Shown here: positions 1 to 8,973 of the stretch, piece by piece | How positions within the stretch are numbered: the first letter of the stretch is position 1 | Layout: each line of letters begins with the position of its first letter | From: Acinetobacter pragensis | GTDB taxonomy: Bacteria > Pseudomonadota > Gammaproteobacteria > Pseudomonadales > Moraxellaceae | NCBI RefSeq assembly: GCF_001605895.1 | Contig: NZ_LUAW01000023.1 | Location: 90,412 to 154,411, forward strand | Direction of reading: 5' to 3' | Length of the DNA: 64,000 nucleotides | Notes under the pieces: generated by a model | Told to the model about the DNA's origin: nothing | What the model saw: only the letters and a program-made list of their open reading frames with translations | The model's database searches: none | Made by a program: the position numbers and the translations under genes

Positions 1-786
1 AACAAATGCGACCTTGTAGATGACGAAGAATTGCTTGAATTGGTAGAAATGGAAGTTCGTGAACTTCTTTCTACTTATGACTTCCCAGGCGACGACACTC
101 CAGTAATCCGCGGTTCAGCTCTTCTTGCGTTGAACGGTGATGCTGGTCAATACGGCGAAGAAGCTGTAGTTGCTCTTGTAGAAGCGCTTGATACTTACAT
201 CCCAGAACCAGAACGTGCTATCGACAAGCCATTCTTGATGCCGATTGAAGATGTATTCTCAATTTCTGGCCGCGGTACAGTAGTAACTGGCCGTGTTGAA
301 GCTGGTATCGTGAAAGTAGGCGAAGAAGTTGAAATCGTTGGTATCAAAGATACAGTTAAAACAACTGTAACTGGCGTAGAAATGTTCCGTAAACTTCTTG
401 ACGAAGGCCGTGCGGGCGAGAACTGTGGTGTTCTTTTGCGTGGTACTAAGCGTGAAGACGTTCAGCGTGGTCAAGTATTGGCTAAGCCAGGCGCGATCAA
501 GCCGCATACTAAATTTGACGCAGAAGTATACGTGCTTTCTAAAGAAGAAGGCGGCCGTCATACTCCATTCCTTAATGGTTACCGTCCACAGTTCTACTTC
601 CGTACAACTGACGTAACTGGCGCTATTCAATTGAAAGAAGGCGTTGAAATGGTTATGCCTGGTGACAACGTAGAAATGTCAGTAGAGCTTATCCACCCGA
701 TCGCTATGGACGCTGGCTTACGCTTTGCGATCCGTGAAGGCGGCCGTACAGTTGGTGCTGGTGTAGTTGCTAAAGTTACTGCATAA
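1..786 (+). CDS. tuf: Elongation factor Tu, 3' part (5' end outside window)
   Basis: EF-Tu delivers aminoacyl-tRNA to the ribosomal A site at the cost of GTP. The frame is open from base 1 and the first four residues read NKCD, the guanine-specificity motif of the G domain, so roughly the first 135 residues lie upstream of the window. What remains is the end of domain 1 and the two beta-barrel domains 2 and 3, ending at a TAA at 784-786. The sequence follows the enterobacterial protein closely. tRNA-Trp lies 49 bases downstream on the same strand, the usual gammaproteobacterial order for the tufB copy, so the two may be co-transcribed. Identification is secure; which tuf copy it is rests on context only. 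Confidence 0.97.
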   Translation, partial: NKCDLVDDEELLELVEMEVRELLSTYDFPGDDTPVIRGSALLALNGDAGQYGEEAVVALVEALDTYIPEPERAIDKPFLMPIEDVFSISGRGTVVTGRVEAGIVKVGEEVEIVGIKDTVKTTVTGVEMFRKLLDEGRAGENCGVLLRGTKREDVQRGQVLAKPGAIKPHTKFDAEVYVLSKEEGGRHTPFLNGYRPQFYFRTTDVTGAIQLKEGVEMVMPGDNVEMSVELIHPIAMDAGLRFAIREGGRTVGAGVVAKVTA

Positions 787-801
787 TACAAATTGTAAAA
801 A

Positions 802-829
802 CAAATCGGGGGCTTAGGCTCTCGATTTG
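802..829 (+). other. Stem-loop between tuf and tRNA-Trp
   Basis: CAAATCG at 802-808 pairs with CGATTTG at 823-829. There is no T-run after it, so it is more likely an mRNA 3'-end or tRNA-processing structure than a Rho-independent terminator. It leaves room for read-through from tuf into the tRNA. Confidence 0.4.
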
Positions 830-835
830 CTCTGC

Positions 836-911
836 AGGTCAGTAGTTCAATTGGTAGAGCGTCGGTCTCCAAAACCGAATGTTGGGGGTTCGAGTCCCTC
901 CTGGCCTGCCA
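836..911 (+). tRNA. trpT: tRNA-Trp (anticodon CCA)
   Basis: A full cloverleaf can be drawn. The acceptor stem AGGTCAG (836-842) pairs with CTGGCCT (901-907) with one G-T pair, followed by discriminator G and an encoded CCA at 909-911. The anticodon stem TCGGT/ACCGA (862-866, 874-878) encloses the loop CTCCAAA with anticodon CCA at 869-871. GTTCGAGTC gives a normal T-loop. Position between tuf and secE matches other gammaproteobacteria. Confidence 0.97.
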
Positions 912-929
912 ATTTTTTTAAAAAGAAGC

Positions 930-957
930 TTGATGCTGGCTAAACTGGTCATATAAT
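930..957 (+). promoter_or_regulatory. Sigma-70 promoter for secE-nusG
   Basis: TTGATG (930-935) and a perfect TATAAT (952-957) are separated by 16 bases, 30 bases before the secE start. This is the best-looking housekeeping promoter in the block and would start transcription near 964. Prediction from sequence only. Confidence 0.65.
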
Positions 958-986
958 AAGTCGCGAATCCTACGACGAGTACAAAA

Positions 987-1427
987 ATGTCGAATGATAA
1001 ATCGCGTGACGCATTAAGCGACGCGCCAATTCCTCAAAGAAATAATTCAGCTGAAGTGGTAAATTCTGGTTCTCCTCTAGATATAGTTCTATGGGTAGTT
1101 GCTCTGATTCTATTGGTCGGAGCAATGCTGGCGAATCAGCATCTTCCAGCGTATTGGGCACCTGCAAACGATGTTTGGGTGCGCGTTGGGGTAATTTTGG
1201 CTTGTATCATCGTGGCTTTAGGTTTATTATACGCCACCCATCAGGGCAAAGGCTTTATCCGTTTGTTGAAAGACGCCCGGATTGAGCTGCGTCGTGTGAC
1301 TTGGCCTACAAAGCAAGAGACTGTGACCACATCTTGGCAAGTTCTTGCGGTAGTTTTAGTGGCATCCATTGTATTGTGGTGTTTTGACTACATTTTAGGC
1401 TGGTTAATGAAGTTTATTATCGGGTAA
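987..1427 (+). CDS. secE: Preprotein translocase subunit SecE
   Basis: SecE is the small essential subunit that clamps SecY in the inner-membrane SecYEG channel. The 146-residue protein has two N-terminal hydrophobic segments (about residues 32-50 and 63-80), then the conserved cytoplasmic amphipathic stretch with RVTWPTKQE, then a final membrane helix, as in the three-helix gammaproteobacterial form. The first 25 residues are polar and poorly conserved. nusG begins 7 bases after the stop, forming the classical secE-nusG operon behind the promoter at 930-957. The ribosome binding site is weak, so the ATG at 987 is chosen by protein length. Confidence 0.95.
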   Translation: MSNDKSRDALSDAPIPQRNNSAEVVNSGSPLDIVLWVVALILLVGAMLANQHLPAYWAPANDVWVRVGVILACIIVALGLLYATHQGKGFIRLLKDARIELRRVTWPTKQETVTTSWQVLAVVLVASIVLWCFDYILGWLMKFIIG

Positions 1428-1434
1428 GAGAGCT

Positions 1435-1968
1435 ATGAAACGTTGGTACATTATTCATGCCTATTCAGGCTATGAAAAACAGGTGTTACGCTCACTTAAT
1501 GATCGAATCCAGCGTAGCGCTGTAGCCGATAGCTTTGGTGAAGTCCTTGTTCCGACTGAAGAAGTCGTGGAAATGAAGGATGGCAAGAAACGTAAATCAG
1601 AGCGTAAATTCTTTCCTGGCTATGTGTTAGTCGAAATGGAAATGAATGATGATACTTGGCATATCGTTAAAGAATGTCCGAAAGTATTAGGCTTTATTGG
1701 CGGTACGGCAGAAAAGCCTGCGCCGATTACGCAAAAAGAAGCTGATGCGATTCTTGCTCGTGTACGCAATACTGGTGAAGCGCCTCGTCCTAAGACGATG
1801 TTTGAGCCAGGCGAAGAATTACTCGTGGTTGACGGTCCATTCACAGACTTTAAAGGTGTGGTGGAAGAAGTCCTTTACGAAAAATCGCGCTTAACGCTGA
1901 CGATTAACGTATTTAACCGCCCAACGCAAGTTGAATTGGAATTTCGCCAAGTCGAAAAATCAGTTTAA
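1435..1968 (+). CDS. nusG: Transcription termination/antitermination protein NusG
   Basis: NusG binds RNA polymerase clamp helices, suppresses pausing and links polymerase to Rho or ribosomal S10. At 177 residues the length is that of the family. The N-terminal NGN domain starts with [12 protein letters not shown] and contains [10 protein letters not shown]. The C-terminal KOW domain (about residues 124-177) contains [16 protein letters not shown]. It directly follows secE. A hairpin at 1988-2010 (GCCCGA/TCGGGC) lies downstream but lacks a clear T-run, so read-through into rplK is possible. Confidence 0.97.
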   Translation: MKRWYIIHAYSGYEKQVLRSLNDRIQRSAVADSFGEVLVPTEEVVEMKDGKKRKSERKFFPGYVLVEMEMNDDTWHIVKECPKVLGFIGGTAEKPAPITQKEADAILARVRNTGEAPRPKTMFEPGEELLVVDGPFTDFKGVVEEVLYEKSRLTLTINVFNRPTQVELEFRQVEKSV

Positions 1969-2087
1969 TTTGCGCTGGCTGGCAAACGCCCGATTTGTTA
2001 TGAGTCGGGCATTGTTGTTGTAACGGTATCGTTACTTGAAATCATTGGGGAGCCTTCACCGGCGTTTGTACCCAGAGGTAATTGAAA

Positions 2088-2516
2088 ATGGCTAAGAAGA
2101 TTGACGGCTATATCAAGCTGCAAGTTCCAGCTGGTAAAGCAAATCCATCTCCACCGATTGGTCCTGCACTAGGTCAACGCGGTGTAAACATCATGGCATT
2201 CTGTAAAGAATTCAATGCTGCTACACAAAAAGTTGAAGCTGGTCTTCCAATTCCTGTAGTGATCACTGTGTACAACGACAAGTCGTTCACATTCATCATG
2301 AAAACTCCGCCTGCTGCGATTCTTCTTAAGAAAGCTGCCGGTATCCAAAAGGGTTCAGCTGTACCTAACAAAACTAAAGTTGGTAAGTTGACTCGCGCTC
2401 AATTAGAAGAAATTGCGACTACTAAAGAACCGGATTTAACTGGTGCTGATTTAGACGCACGTGTACGTACCATTGCTGGTTCTGCGCGTTCTATGGGCTT
2501 GGAAGTGGAGCTATAA
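2088..2516 (+). CDS. rplK: 50S ribosomal protein L11
   Basis: L11 forms the base of the ribosomal stalk and the GTPase-associated centre. The 142-residue protein has the N-terminal domain with [20 protein letters not shown] and the C-terminal rRNA-binding domain, including the conserved SARSMG near the end. The ATG at 2088 has AGAGG ten bases upstream; an in-frame TTG six bases earlier is rejected. rplA starts 3 bases after the stop, so the two are translationally coupled. In relatives L1 represses this mRNA through its leader; the leader at 1969-2087 is long enough for such a site, but no specific mimic was demonstrated. Confidence 0.97.
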   Translation: MAKKIDGYIKLQVPAGKANPSPPIGPALGQRGVNIMAFCKEFNAATQKVEAGLPIPVVITVYNDKSFTFIMKTPPAAILLKKAAGIQKGSAVPNKTKVGKLTRAQLEEIATTKEPDLTGADLDARVRTIAGSARSMGLEVEL

Positions 2517-2519
2517 GAC

Positions 2520-3215
2520 ATGGCTAAATTAACTAAACGTCAAAAAGCCATTGCTGCTGCTGTTGAAGCGAACAAAGTTTACACTTTGGAAGAAGCGGTG
2601 CAAGTTCTTAACACTATCCCTGCTGTTAAATTCAAAGAATCTTTGGATGTATCAGTAAACCTTGGTGTTGACCCTCGTAAATCTGACCAAGTTGTTCGTG
2701 GCGCGACTACACTTCCTGCAGGTACTGGTAAAACTGTACGTGTTGCTGTGTTTGCTCAAGGTGCGGCGGCTGAAGCTGCTAAAGCTGAAGGCGCAGACAT
2801 CGTTGGTTTTGATGACCTTGCAGAAAGCATCCAAGCGGGTAACCTTGACTTTGACGTAGTGATTGCTGCTCCTGATGCAATGCGTGTTGTGGGTAAATTA
2901 GGTACGATCCTTGGTCCACGCGGCTTAATGCCGAACCCTAAAGTGGGTACTGTAACTCCTGACGTAGCTGGCGCTGTTAAAAACGCTAAAGCTGGTCAAG
3001 CGCGTTACCGTGTAGACAAAGCGGGTATCATCCACGCTGCGATCGGTCAAGTAGGTTTCACTGCTGAAGCTGTTCGTCAAAACGTTGAAGCACTTGTTGC
3101 TGACCTTAAGAAAGCAAAACCTGCTACTTCTAAAGGTATCTACATCCAAAAGATCACTTTGAGCTCAACTATGGGTCCTGGTCTTGTTGTTGATGTGGCT
3201 AACGTTTCTAAATAA
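2520..3215 (+). CDS. rplA: 50S ribosomal protein L1
   Basis: L1 forms the mobile L1 stalk near the E site and is the autogenous repressor of the L11-L1 mRNA in many bacteria. The protein is 231 residues, the family length, with the signature [15 protein letters not shown] in the middle. It starts 3 bases after rplK and is its operon partner. It is followed by about 300 bases of structured RNA sequence before rplJ. Confidence 0.97.
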   Translation: MAKLTKRQKAIAAAVEANKVYTLEEAVQVLNTIPAVKFKESLDVSVNLGVDPRKSDQVVRGATTLPAGTGKTVRVAVFAQGAAAEAAKAEGADIVGFDDLAESIQAGNLDFDVVIAAPDAMRVVGKLGTILGPRGLMPNPKVGTVTPDVAGAVKNAKAGQARYRVDKAGIIHAAIGQVGFTAEAVRQNVEALVADLKKAKPATSKGIYIQKITLSSTMGPGLVVDVANVSK

Positions 3216-3252
3216 GTTCCGGCTTATTACAGAATTTTAAAGCCCTGAGTGG

Positions 3253-3307
3253 TATTTGAAGCGCTGCTTCAAATATTGAGCAAGAAAACCGGTTCCGGCT
3301 TTCTTGC
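3253..3307 (+). other. Two consecutive hairpins after rplA
   Basis: TATTTGAAGC (3253-3262) pairs perfectly with GCTTCAAATA (3266-3275). A second stem, GCAAGAAA (3280-3287) with TTTCTTGC (3300-3307), encloses an inner CCGG/CCGG. No uridine run follows either, so they look like processing or attenuation structures separating the L11-L1 and L10-L7/L12 units. Confidence 0.5.
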
Positions 3308-3359
3308 AAGCTTAGGCAAACTTTGAATTGATAAATGTAAATTTGTCAGCGTCAAAGAC

Positions 3360-3510
3360 CTCGGGCGAGGGGAGTTTTATGCTCTCTTCTTAATCGTCCA
3401 GCCCGAGTAGACGCGGTGGTGTGATTTGTTCATCCTCCGCGTGTAAATTCAGCGATGAATTTACGAATTGGGAGTGCGCCTTTTGAGGCGCATAAATCAC
3501 CGTTAGGAGG
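3360..3510 (+). promoter_or_regulatory. Ribosomal protein L10 leader (autoregulatory mRNA structure)
   Basis: The leader upstream of rplJ holds a series of stems: CTCGGGC (3360-3366) with GCCCGAG (3401-3407); ACGCGG (3411-3416) with CCGCGT (3437-3442); a perfect TAAATTCA/TGAATTTA hairpin (3444-3451, 3456-3463); and GCGCCT/AGGCGC (3476-3481, 3486-3491), just before the Shine-Dalgarno TAGGAGG. In other Proteobacteria the L10-(L7/L12)4 complex binds such a leader to repress translation. Location and structure support the same role; binding is inferred. Confidence 0.65.
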
Positions 3511-3517
3511 TTTTACA

Positions 3518-4024
3518 ATGGCTCTTCTTATCGAAGGCAAAAAACAGATCGTAGCTGAAGTGACTGAAGTTGCTTCTACTGCATTTGCTGCTGTTGTTGC
3601 TGACTATCAAGGTTTAACAGTTGAGCAATTAACTGCTCTACGTGTTGAAGCTCGTAAACTAGGTGTTGCTACACGCGTTGTACGTAATACTTTGGCTAAA
3701 CGCGCTCTTCAAGATACTCAATTCAATATCTTGAACGACAACCTTGTTGGCCCAACAATCTTAGCTTTCTCAACTTCTGAAGACGACATGGGCGCTGCTG
3801 CTCGTTTGTTCGAAGAATTTGCTAAAACTAATAAAGCATTTGAACTTAAAGCTGCTGCATTTGACGGTAAAGTTTATCAAGGTGCTGAAGTTAGCGTTAT
3901 CGCGAACCTTCCAAACCAAGAGAAAGCGCTTACTCTTCTTGCAAGCGTACTTCAAGCTCCTATTTCGAAATTGGGCCGCTTGCTTACAGCGCTTCAAGAG
4001 AAAAACGAGTCAGAAGCTGCATAA
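3518..4024 (+). CDS. rplJ: 50S ribosomal protein L10
   Basis: L10 anchors L7/L12 dimers on the ribosomal stalk and, with them, represses its own mRNA. The ATG at 3518 is preceded by an excellent TAGGAGG (3504-3510) and gives a 168-residue protein beginning MALLIEGKKQ, the usual length. An in-frame extension back to 3455 runs through the leader hairpins and is rejected. The C-terminal helix that binds L7/L12 is present. rplL follows after 48 bases. Confidence 0.96.
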   Translation: MALLIEGKKQIVAEVTEVASTAFAAVVADYQGLTVEQLTALRVEARKLGVATRVVRNTLAKRALQDTQFNILNDNLVGPTILAFSTSEDDMGAAARLFEEFAKTNKAFELKAAAFDGKVYQGAEVSVIANLPNQEKALTLLASVLQAPISKLGRLLTALQEKNESEAA

Positions 4025-4072
4025 GCTTAAATCTATTCACACACCATTCAATACCCATTTGGAGTTACTCTC

Positions 4073-4438
4073 ATGGCTTTAACAAACGAAGAAATCTTAA
4101 ACGCAGTTGCTGAAAAAACTGTTCTTGAACTTGTTGAACTTATTTCTGCTTTCGAAGAAAAATTCAACGTATCTGCTGCTGCTGTAGCTGTAGCTGCAGG
4201 TCCTGCTGCTGCTGCTGCTGAAGAACAATCGGAATTCAATGTTGAATTGACTTCTTTCGGCGCGAACAAAGTAGCTGTGATTAAAGCAGTTCGTGAAGTT
4301 ACTGGCCTTGGCTTGAAAGAAGCTAAAGATCTAGTTGAAGGCGCTCCTTCAGTTCTTAAAGAAGCTGTTTCTAAAGAAGAAGCTGAAGAACTTAAGAAAA
4401 AACTTGAAGAAACTGGTGCTACTATTACTGTTAAGTAA
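4073..4438 (+). CDS. rplL: 50S ribosomal protein L7/L12
   Basis: L7/L12 forms the flexible stalk dimers that recruit and stimulate translational GTPases. The 121-residue acidic protein has an N-terminal dimerisation helix pair, an Ala/Val-rich hinge around residues 35-52, and the C-terminal domain with [14 protein letters not shown] and a Lys-rich helix. It is the last ribosomal-protein gene before the attenuator-like hairpin at 4478-4508. Confidence 0.97.
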   Translation: MALTNEEILNAVAEKTVLELVELISAFEEKFNVSAAAVAVAAGPAAAAAEEQSEFNVELTSFGANKVAVIKAVREVTGLGLKEAKDLVEGAPSVLKEAVSKEEAEELKKKLEETGATITVK

Positions 4439-4477
4439 TTTTGCCAGGGGGCAAATATTAATTTGACCCCAAAAATT

Positions 4478-4508
4478 GGCTGATGGCTCTTGGGTCATCA
4501 GCCTTTTT
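4478..4508 (+). terminator. rplL-rpoB attenuator-like hairpin
   Basis: GGCTGATG (4478-4485) pairs with CATCAGCC (4496-4503), followed by five T. In E. coli a partial terminator in this gap reduces rpoBC expression relative to the ribosomal proteins; this hairpin sits in the equivalent place. The short U-run fits partial rather than full termination. Confidence 0.7.
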
Positions 4509-4616
4509 GCGTTACAATAATCGGCTCGATTTTTGTTTGAATGACATAAAAATCATACAAATTGAAAATAAAGAAAAATATCAAATGCTTACCAATATTT
4601 TTCCGTTTAAAAAATA

Positions 4617-4644
4617 TTGTTAAGCGTTTTAATACCACTATAAA
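4617..4644 (+). promoter_or_regulatory. Possible internal promoter upstream of rpoB
   Basis: TTGTTA (4617-4622), a 16-base spacer and TATAAA (4639-4644) lie in the AT-rich rplL-rpoB gap, about 95 bases before rpoB. A perfect AT-rich inverted repeat (CAATATTTTT at 4593-4602, AAAAATATTG at 4610-4619) overlaps the -35 side. Sequence match only. Confidence 0.35.
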
Positions 4645-4692
4645 TTGCAGCATTTGTCAAAGTGGTGGCCATATCGGCCTGCGTAATTCCTT

Positions 4693-4719
4693 CTAAATCC
4701 GTTCTGCAGGCGGATTTAG
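4693..4719 (+). other. Hairpin in the rpoB leader
   Basis: CTAAATCCG (4693-4701) pairs perfectly with CGGATTTAG (4711-4719), ending 21 bases before the rpoB ATG and about 10 bases before its GAGGA ribosome binding site. It could affect translation initiation of rpoB; no protein partner can be named. Confidence 0.55.
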
Positions 4720-4740
4720 TTTACTTTCCGAGGACTCCAG

Positions 4741-7700
4741 ATGGCATACTCATATACCGAAAAGAAACGGATCCGTAAGAATTTTGGTAAATTGCCCAAG
4801 GTAATGGATGTTCCGTACTTGCTCGCGATTCAAGTCGACTCGTACAGAACTTTCTTGCAAGATGGCAAAACTCCAAAAAACCGCGAAGATATCGGTCTCC
4901 AAGCCGCATTTCGTTCAGTTTTTCCTATAGAAAGTTATTCTGGCAATGCTGCTTTAGAATTTGTTGAGTATAGTCTTGGTAAACCTGAGTTTGATGTTCG
5001 TGAGTGTATTCTTCGCGGCTCAACTTATGCGGCGCCAATGCGTGTAAAAATTCGCCTGATCTTAAAAGATCGCGAAACAAAATCTATCAAAGACGTTCGT
5101 GAGCAAGAAGTCTACATGGGCGAAATGCCGCTCATGACAGATAACGGTACTTTCGTTATTAACGGTACTGAACGTGTAATTGTCTCTCAATTGCACCGTT
5201 CACCGGGTGTGTTCTTTGACCACGATAAGGGTAAAACACATTCAAGCGGCAAAGTGCTGTATTCTGCGCGTATTATTCCTTACCGCGGTTCATGGCTGGA
5301 CTTTGAGTTTGATGCGAAAGATCTTGTGTTCGTGCGTATCGACCGCCGCCGCAAATTGCTTGCAACAGTGGTGCTGCGCGCATTAGGTTACGGCAATTCT
5401 CAAATCCTTGATTTGTTCTACGAAAAAGTGCCTGTATATCTGGATACTGGCAGCTACCAAATCGACCTTGTGCCTGAACGCCTGCGCGGTGAAATGGCTC
5501 AGTTCGATATTGCTGATCAAGACGGCAAAGCAATTGTAGAGCAAGGCAAGCGTATCAACGCGCGTCATGTGCGTCAAATGGAAGCAGCAGGGCTTGAGAA
5601 GCTTTCTGTTCCGGATGAGTACCTGTACGAACGGATTATTGCAGAAGATGTTGCATTGCGTGATGGCGATGTGATTGCTGCCAATACCGTATTGAGCCAT
5701 GAAATCATGGTGAAATTGGCTGAAGGTGGTGTGAAGCAATTCAACATCCTGTTCACCAACGATATTGACCGCGGTTCATTCATTGCAGATTCTTTACGTG
5801 CTGACACAACTGAAAACCGTGAGCAGGCGCTGGTAGAAATCTACAAAGTGATGCGCCCAGGCGAGCCGCCGACAAAAGAAGCGGCAGAGAACCTGTTCAA
5901 CAACTTATTCTTCTCTTCTGAGCGTTACGACTTGTCTCCGGTCGGCCGTATGAAGTTCAACCGCCGTTTGGGCCGCCCTTACGAAGTCGGTACAGATCAG
6001 AAGTCTCGTGAAGTTGAAGGCATTTTATCGAACGAAGACATCACTGACGTTCTGAAGACTCTTGTCGAAATCCGTAACGGTAAAGGCGAAGTTGACGATA
6101 TCGATCACTTGGGTAACCGTCGTGTTCGTTCTGTCGGTGAAATGACAGAGAATCAATTCCGTGTGGGTCTTGTACGTGTTGAGCGTGCTGTTAAAGAGCG
6201 TTTAAGCCAAGCTGAAACTGATAACTTGTCTCCGCAGGATTTAATCAATGCGAAGCCAGTGGCTGCTGCAATCAAAGAATTCTTTGGTTCAAGCCAATTG
6301 TCACAGTTCATGGACCAAAACAACCCATTGTCTGAAATTACGCATAAACGCCGCGTTTCAGCACTTGGACCCGGCGGCTTGACGCGTGAGCGCGCAGGCT
6401 TTGAAGTACGTGACGTACATCAAACTCACTATGGCCGTGTGTGCCCGATTGAGACTCCTGAAGGTCCAAACATTGGTTTGATCAACTCACTTTCTGTTTA
6501 TGCGAAATGCAACAACTTCGGTTTCTTGGAAACTCCATACCGTAAAGTTGTTGATGGCCGTGTAACTGACGATGTTGAATATTTATCTGCGATTGAAGAA
6601 GTGGGCACTGTGATTGCACAGGCCGATTCTAGCGTCGATAAAGACGGCAACTTATTGGAAGAGTTCGTATCTGTCCGTCACCAAGGTGACTTCGTACGCA
6701 TGCCTCCTGAGAAAGTAACGCATATGGACGTATCGGCACAGCAGGTTGTTTCTGTTGCTGCGTCGCTGATTCCGTTCCTTGAACACGATGATGCCAACCG
6801 TGCATTAATGGGTTCAAACATGCAGCGTCAGGCTGTGCCAACGTTAATTGCTGATAAGCCGCTTGTAGGTACAGGCATGGAAGCAAACGTAGCGCATGAC
6901 TCTGGTGTGTGTGTGATTGCAGGCCGTGGCGGCCGCATCGAATTTGTTGATGCATCACGTGTCGTGATCCGCGTCAACGAAGATGAGATGGTTGCCGGTG
7001 AAGCAGGCGTAGATATCTACAACCTGATTAAATATACACGTTCGAACCAAAACACCTGTATTAACCAGAAAGTTCTGGTGAAACTGGGCGATAAAGTTGG
7101 CCGCGGCGACGTATTGGCTGATGGTCCATCAACTGATGGCGGTGAGCTGGCGCTTGGTCAAAACATGCGCGTTGCGTTCATGACGTGGAATGGCTACAAC
7201 TATGAAGACTCGATCTTGTTATCAGAGCGCGTTCTTCAGGAAGATCGTTTAACGTCGATTCATATTCAGGAATTGTCATGCGTAGCGCGTGATACGAAGT
7301 TGGGCGCAGAAGAAATTACTGCCGATATTCCTAACGTCGGTGAGGCTGCGCTGTCTAAGCTGGATGAATCAGGTATCGTGTATATCGGTGCTGAAGTGAC
7401 TGCCGGCGATATCCTTGTAGGTAAAGTAACGCCTAAAGGTGAAACGCAGTTAACACCGGAAGAAAAATTGCTTCGCGCAATCTTCGGTGAAAAAGCAGCG
7501 GATGTGAAAGACTCTTCTTTACGCGTGTCTTCAGGCGTGAAAGGTACAGTTATTGATGTTCAAGTGTTTACACGCGACGGTCTGGAAAAAGACGAACGCG
7601 CGCAAGCAATTGAAAAAGCGCAATTGGATTCATACCGCAAAGACTTAAAAGAAGAGTACAAAATCTTCGAAGAAGCGGCGCGTGAACGTATTATCCGCTT

Positions 7701-8829
7701 GCTGAAAGGCCAAGAGTCAAATGGCGGCGGCACGACTAAACGCGGTGATAAAATCACTGAAGAGCTGCTGTCAGGCCTAGAGCTTGCTGACCTTCTTGAA
7801 ATTCAGCCTGCCGATGAAGCGATTGCTGAACGCTTAACTCAAATTCAAGTGTTCTTGAAAGAGAAAGGCTTCGAGATTGATGAGAAATTTGCAGAGAAAA
7901 AACGCAAACTTTCTACAGGTGATGAACTGACAACTGGCGTATTGAAAGTTGTTAAAGTTTACCTAGCCGTTAAACGCCGCATCCAGCCGGGTGATAAAAT
8001 GGCGGGCCGTCACGGTAACAAAGGTGTTGTATCAAACATCCTGCCTGTAGAAGACATGCCGCATGATGCAAACGGTGTTCCTGTAGACGTGGTGCTTAAC
8101 CCATTGGGCGTACCGTCACGTATGAACGTCGGTCAGATTCTTGAAACTCACTTGGGTATGGCGGCGAAAGGCCTTGGCGATCAAATCGACAAGATGATGA
8201 AGCAGCAGCGCACTGTGCTTGAGCTTCGTGAATTCCTTGACAAGATTTACAACAAAGTCGGCGGTGAGCAAGAAGAGCTTGATACCCTGACTGATGATGA
8301 AATCTTGGTGCTTTCAGGCAACTTGCGTAAGGGCGTTCCAATTGCGACCCCTGTATTTGACGGCGCTGAAGAAGGCCAGATCAAAGAATTGCTTGAACTT
8401 GCAGACATCTCACGTACTGGTCAAACAGTATTGTATGATGGACGTACAGGTGAACGTTTCGACCGTCCTGTAACTGTAGGCTACATGTACATGCTGAAAC
8501 TGAACCACTTGGTAGACGACAAAATGCATGCGCGTTCTACGGGTTCTTATTCACTTGTTACACAGCAGCCTTTGGGCGGTAAAGCGCAGTTCGGTGGTCA
8601 GCGTTTCGGTGAGATGGAGGTCTGGGCTCTGGAAGCATATGGCGCAGCGTACACGCTTCAAGAAATGCTAACTGTGAAATCGGATGACGTTGAAGGCCGT
8701 ACCCGCATCTACAAGAACATCGTAGATGGCAACCATTATATGGATCCAGGCATGCCTGAATCGTTCAACGTATTGACCAAAGAGATCCGTTCTTTAGGTA
8801 TCAACATTGAACTGAAAAATGGTGACTAA
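4741..8829 (+). CDS. rpoB: DNA-directed RNA polymerase subunit beta
   Basis: The beta subunit forms one pincer of RNA polymerase and binds rifampicin. It is 1362 residues long, as in other Acinetobacter. The fork and rifampicin region starts at about residue 517 ([12 protein letters not shown]) and continues through [17 protein letters not shown]; the usual resistance positions carry the sensitive residues. The active-site stretch [12 protein letters not shown] and a conserved C-terminus with [19 protein letters not shown] are present. GAGGA lies seven bases before the ATG. A repeat element separates it from rpoC. Confidence 0.99.
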   Translation: MAYSYTEKKRIRKNFGKLPKVMDVPYLLAIQVDSYRTFLQDGKTPKNREDIGLQAAFRSVFPIESYSGNAALEFVEYSLGKPEFDVRECILRGSTYAAPMRVKIRLILKDRETKSIKDVREQEVYMGEMPLMTDNGTFVINGTERVIVSQLHRSPGVFFDHDKGKTHSSGKVLYSARIIPYRGSWLDFEFDAKDLVFVRIDRRRKLLATVVLRALGYGNSQILDLFYEKVPVYLDTGSYQIDLVPERLRGEMAQFDIADQDGKAIVEQGKRINARHVRQMEAAGLEKLSVPDEYLYERIIAEDVALRDGDVIAANTVLSHEIMVKLAEGGVKQFNILFTNDIDRGSFIADSLRADTTENREQALVEIYKVMRPGEPPTKEAAENLFNNLFFSSERYDLSPVGRMKFNRRLGRPYEVGTDQKSREVEGILSNEDITDVLKTLVEIRNGKGEVDDIDHLGNRRVRSVGEMTENQFRVGLVRVERAVKERLSQAETDNLSPQDLINAKPVAAAIKEFFGSSQLSQFMDQNNPLSEITHKRRVSALGPGGLTRERAGFEVRDVHQTHYGRVCPIETPEGPNIGLINSLSVYAKCNNFGFLETPYRKVVDGRVTDDVEYLSAIEEVGTVIAQADSSVDKDGNLLEEFVSVRHQGDFVRMPPEKVTHMDVSAQQVVSVAASLIPFLEHDDANRALMGSNMQRQAVPTLIADKPLVGTGMEANVAHDSGVCVIAGRGGRIEFVDASRVVIRVNEDEMVAGEAGVDIYNLIKYTRSNQNTCINQKVLVKLGDKVGRGDVLADGPSTDGGELALGQNMRVAFMTWNGYNYEDSILLSERVLQEDRLTSIHIQELSCVARDTKLGAEEITADIPNVGEAALSKLDESGIVYIGAEVTAGDILVGKVTPKGETQLTPEEKLLRAIFGEKAADVKDSSLRVSSGVKGTVIDVQVFTRDGLEKDERAQAIEKAQLDSYRKDLKEEYKIFEEAARERIIRLLKGQESNGGGTTKRGDKITEELLSGLELADLLEIQPADEAIAERLTQIQVFLKEKGFEIDEKFAEKKRKLSTGDELTTGVLKVVKVYLAVKRRIQPGDKMAGRHGNKGVVSNILPVEDMPHDANGVPVDVVLNPLGVPSRMNVGQILETHLGMAAKGLGDQIDKMMKQQRTVLELREFLDKIYNKVGGEQEELDTLTDDEILVLSGNLRKGVPIATPVFDGAEEGQIKELLELADISRTGQTVLYDGRTGERFDRPVTVGYMYMLKLNHLVDDKMHARSTGSYSLVTQQPLGGKAQFGGQRFGEMEVWALEAYGAAYTLQEMLTVKSDDVEGRTRIYKNIVDGNHYMDPGMPESFNVLTKEIRSLGINIELKNGD

Positions 8830-8830
8830 G

Positions 8831-8896
8831 AAATCCCCCTGACCCCTTTGAAAAAGGGGGAGTTCCCCTCTTTCTTTAAAGAGGGGAAGGGGAGAT
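8831..8896. repeat. Nested palindromic element between rpoB and rpoC
   Basis: Two hairpins stand side by side: CCCCTTT/AAAGGGG (8843-8849, 8853-8859) and CCCCTCTTT/AAAGAGGGG (8865-8873, 8878-8886). They are framed by outer CCCC (8835-8838) and GGGG (8889-8892) that can pair to close a three-way junction. Similar C-run/G-run palindromes recur in intergenic regions of many bacterial genomes. Its membership of a dispersed repeat family here is inferred, since only one copy is in the window. It would be transcribed in the rpoBC mRNA. Confidence 0.6.
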
Positions 8897-8973
8897 TGCT
8901 ATTTCTCAGTTAAAAAACAATATTTGTGACCCAGTTGTGAAGTGAAAATCTCCACAACACACGGAGAAAAAAA

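Noticed and set aside
6289..6330. Rifampicin-resistance substitutions in rpoB
   Set aside because: The [12 protein letters not shown] and [11 protein letters not shown] segments carry the residues of sensitive polymerase.
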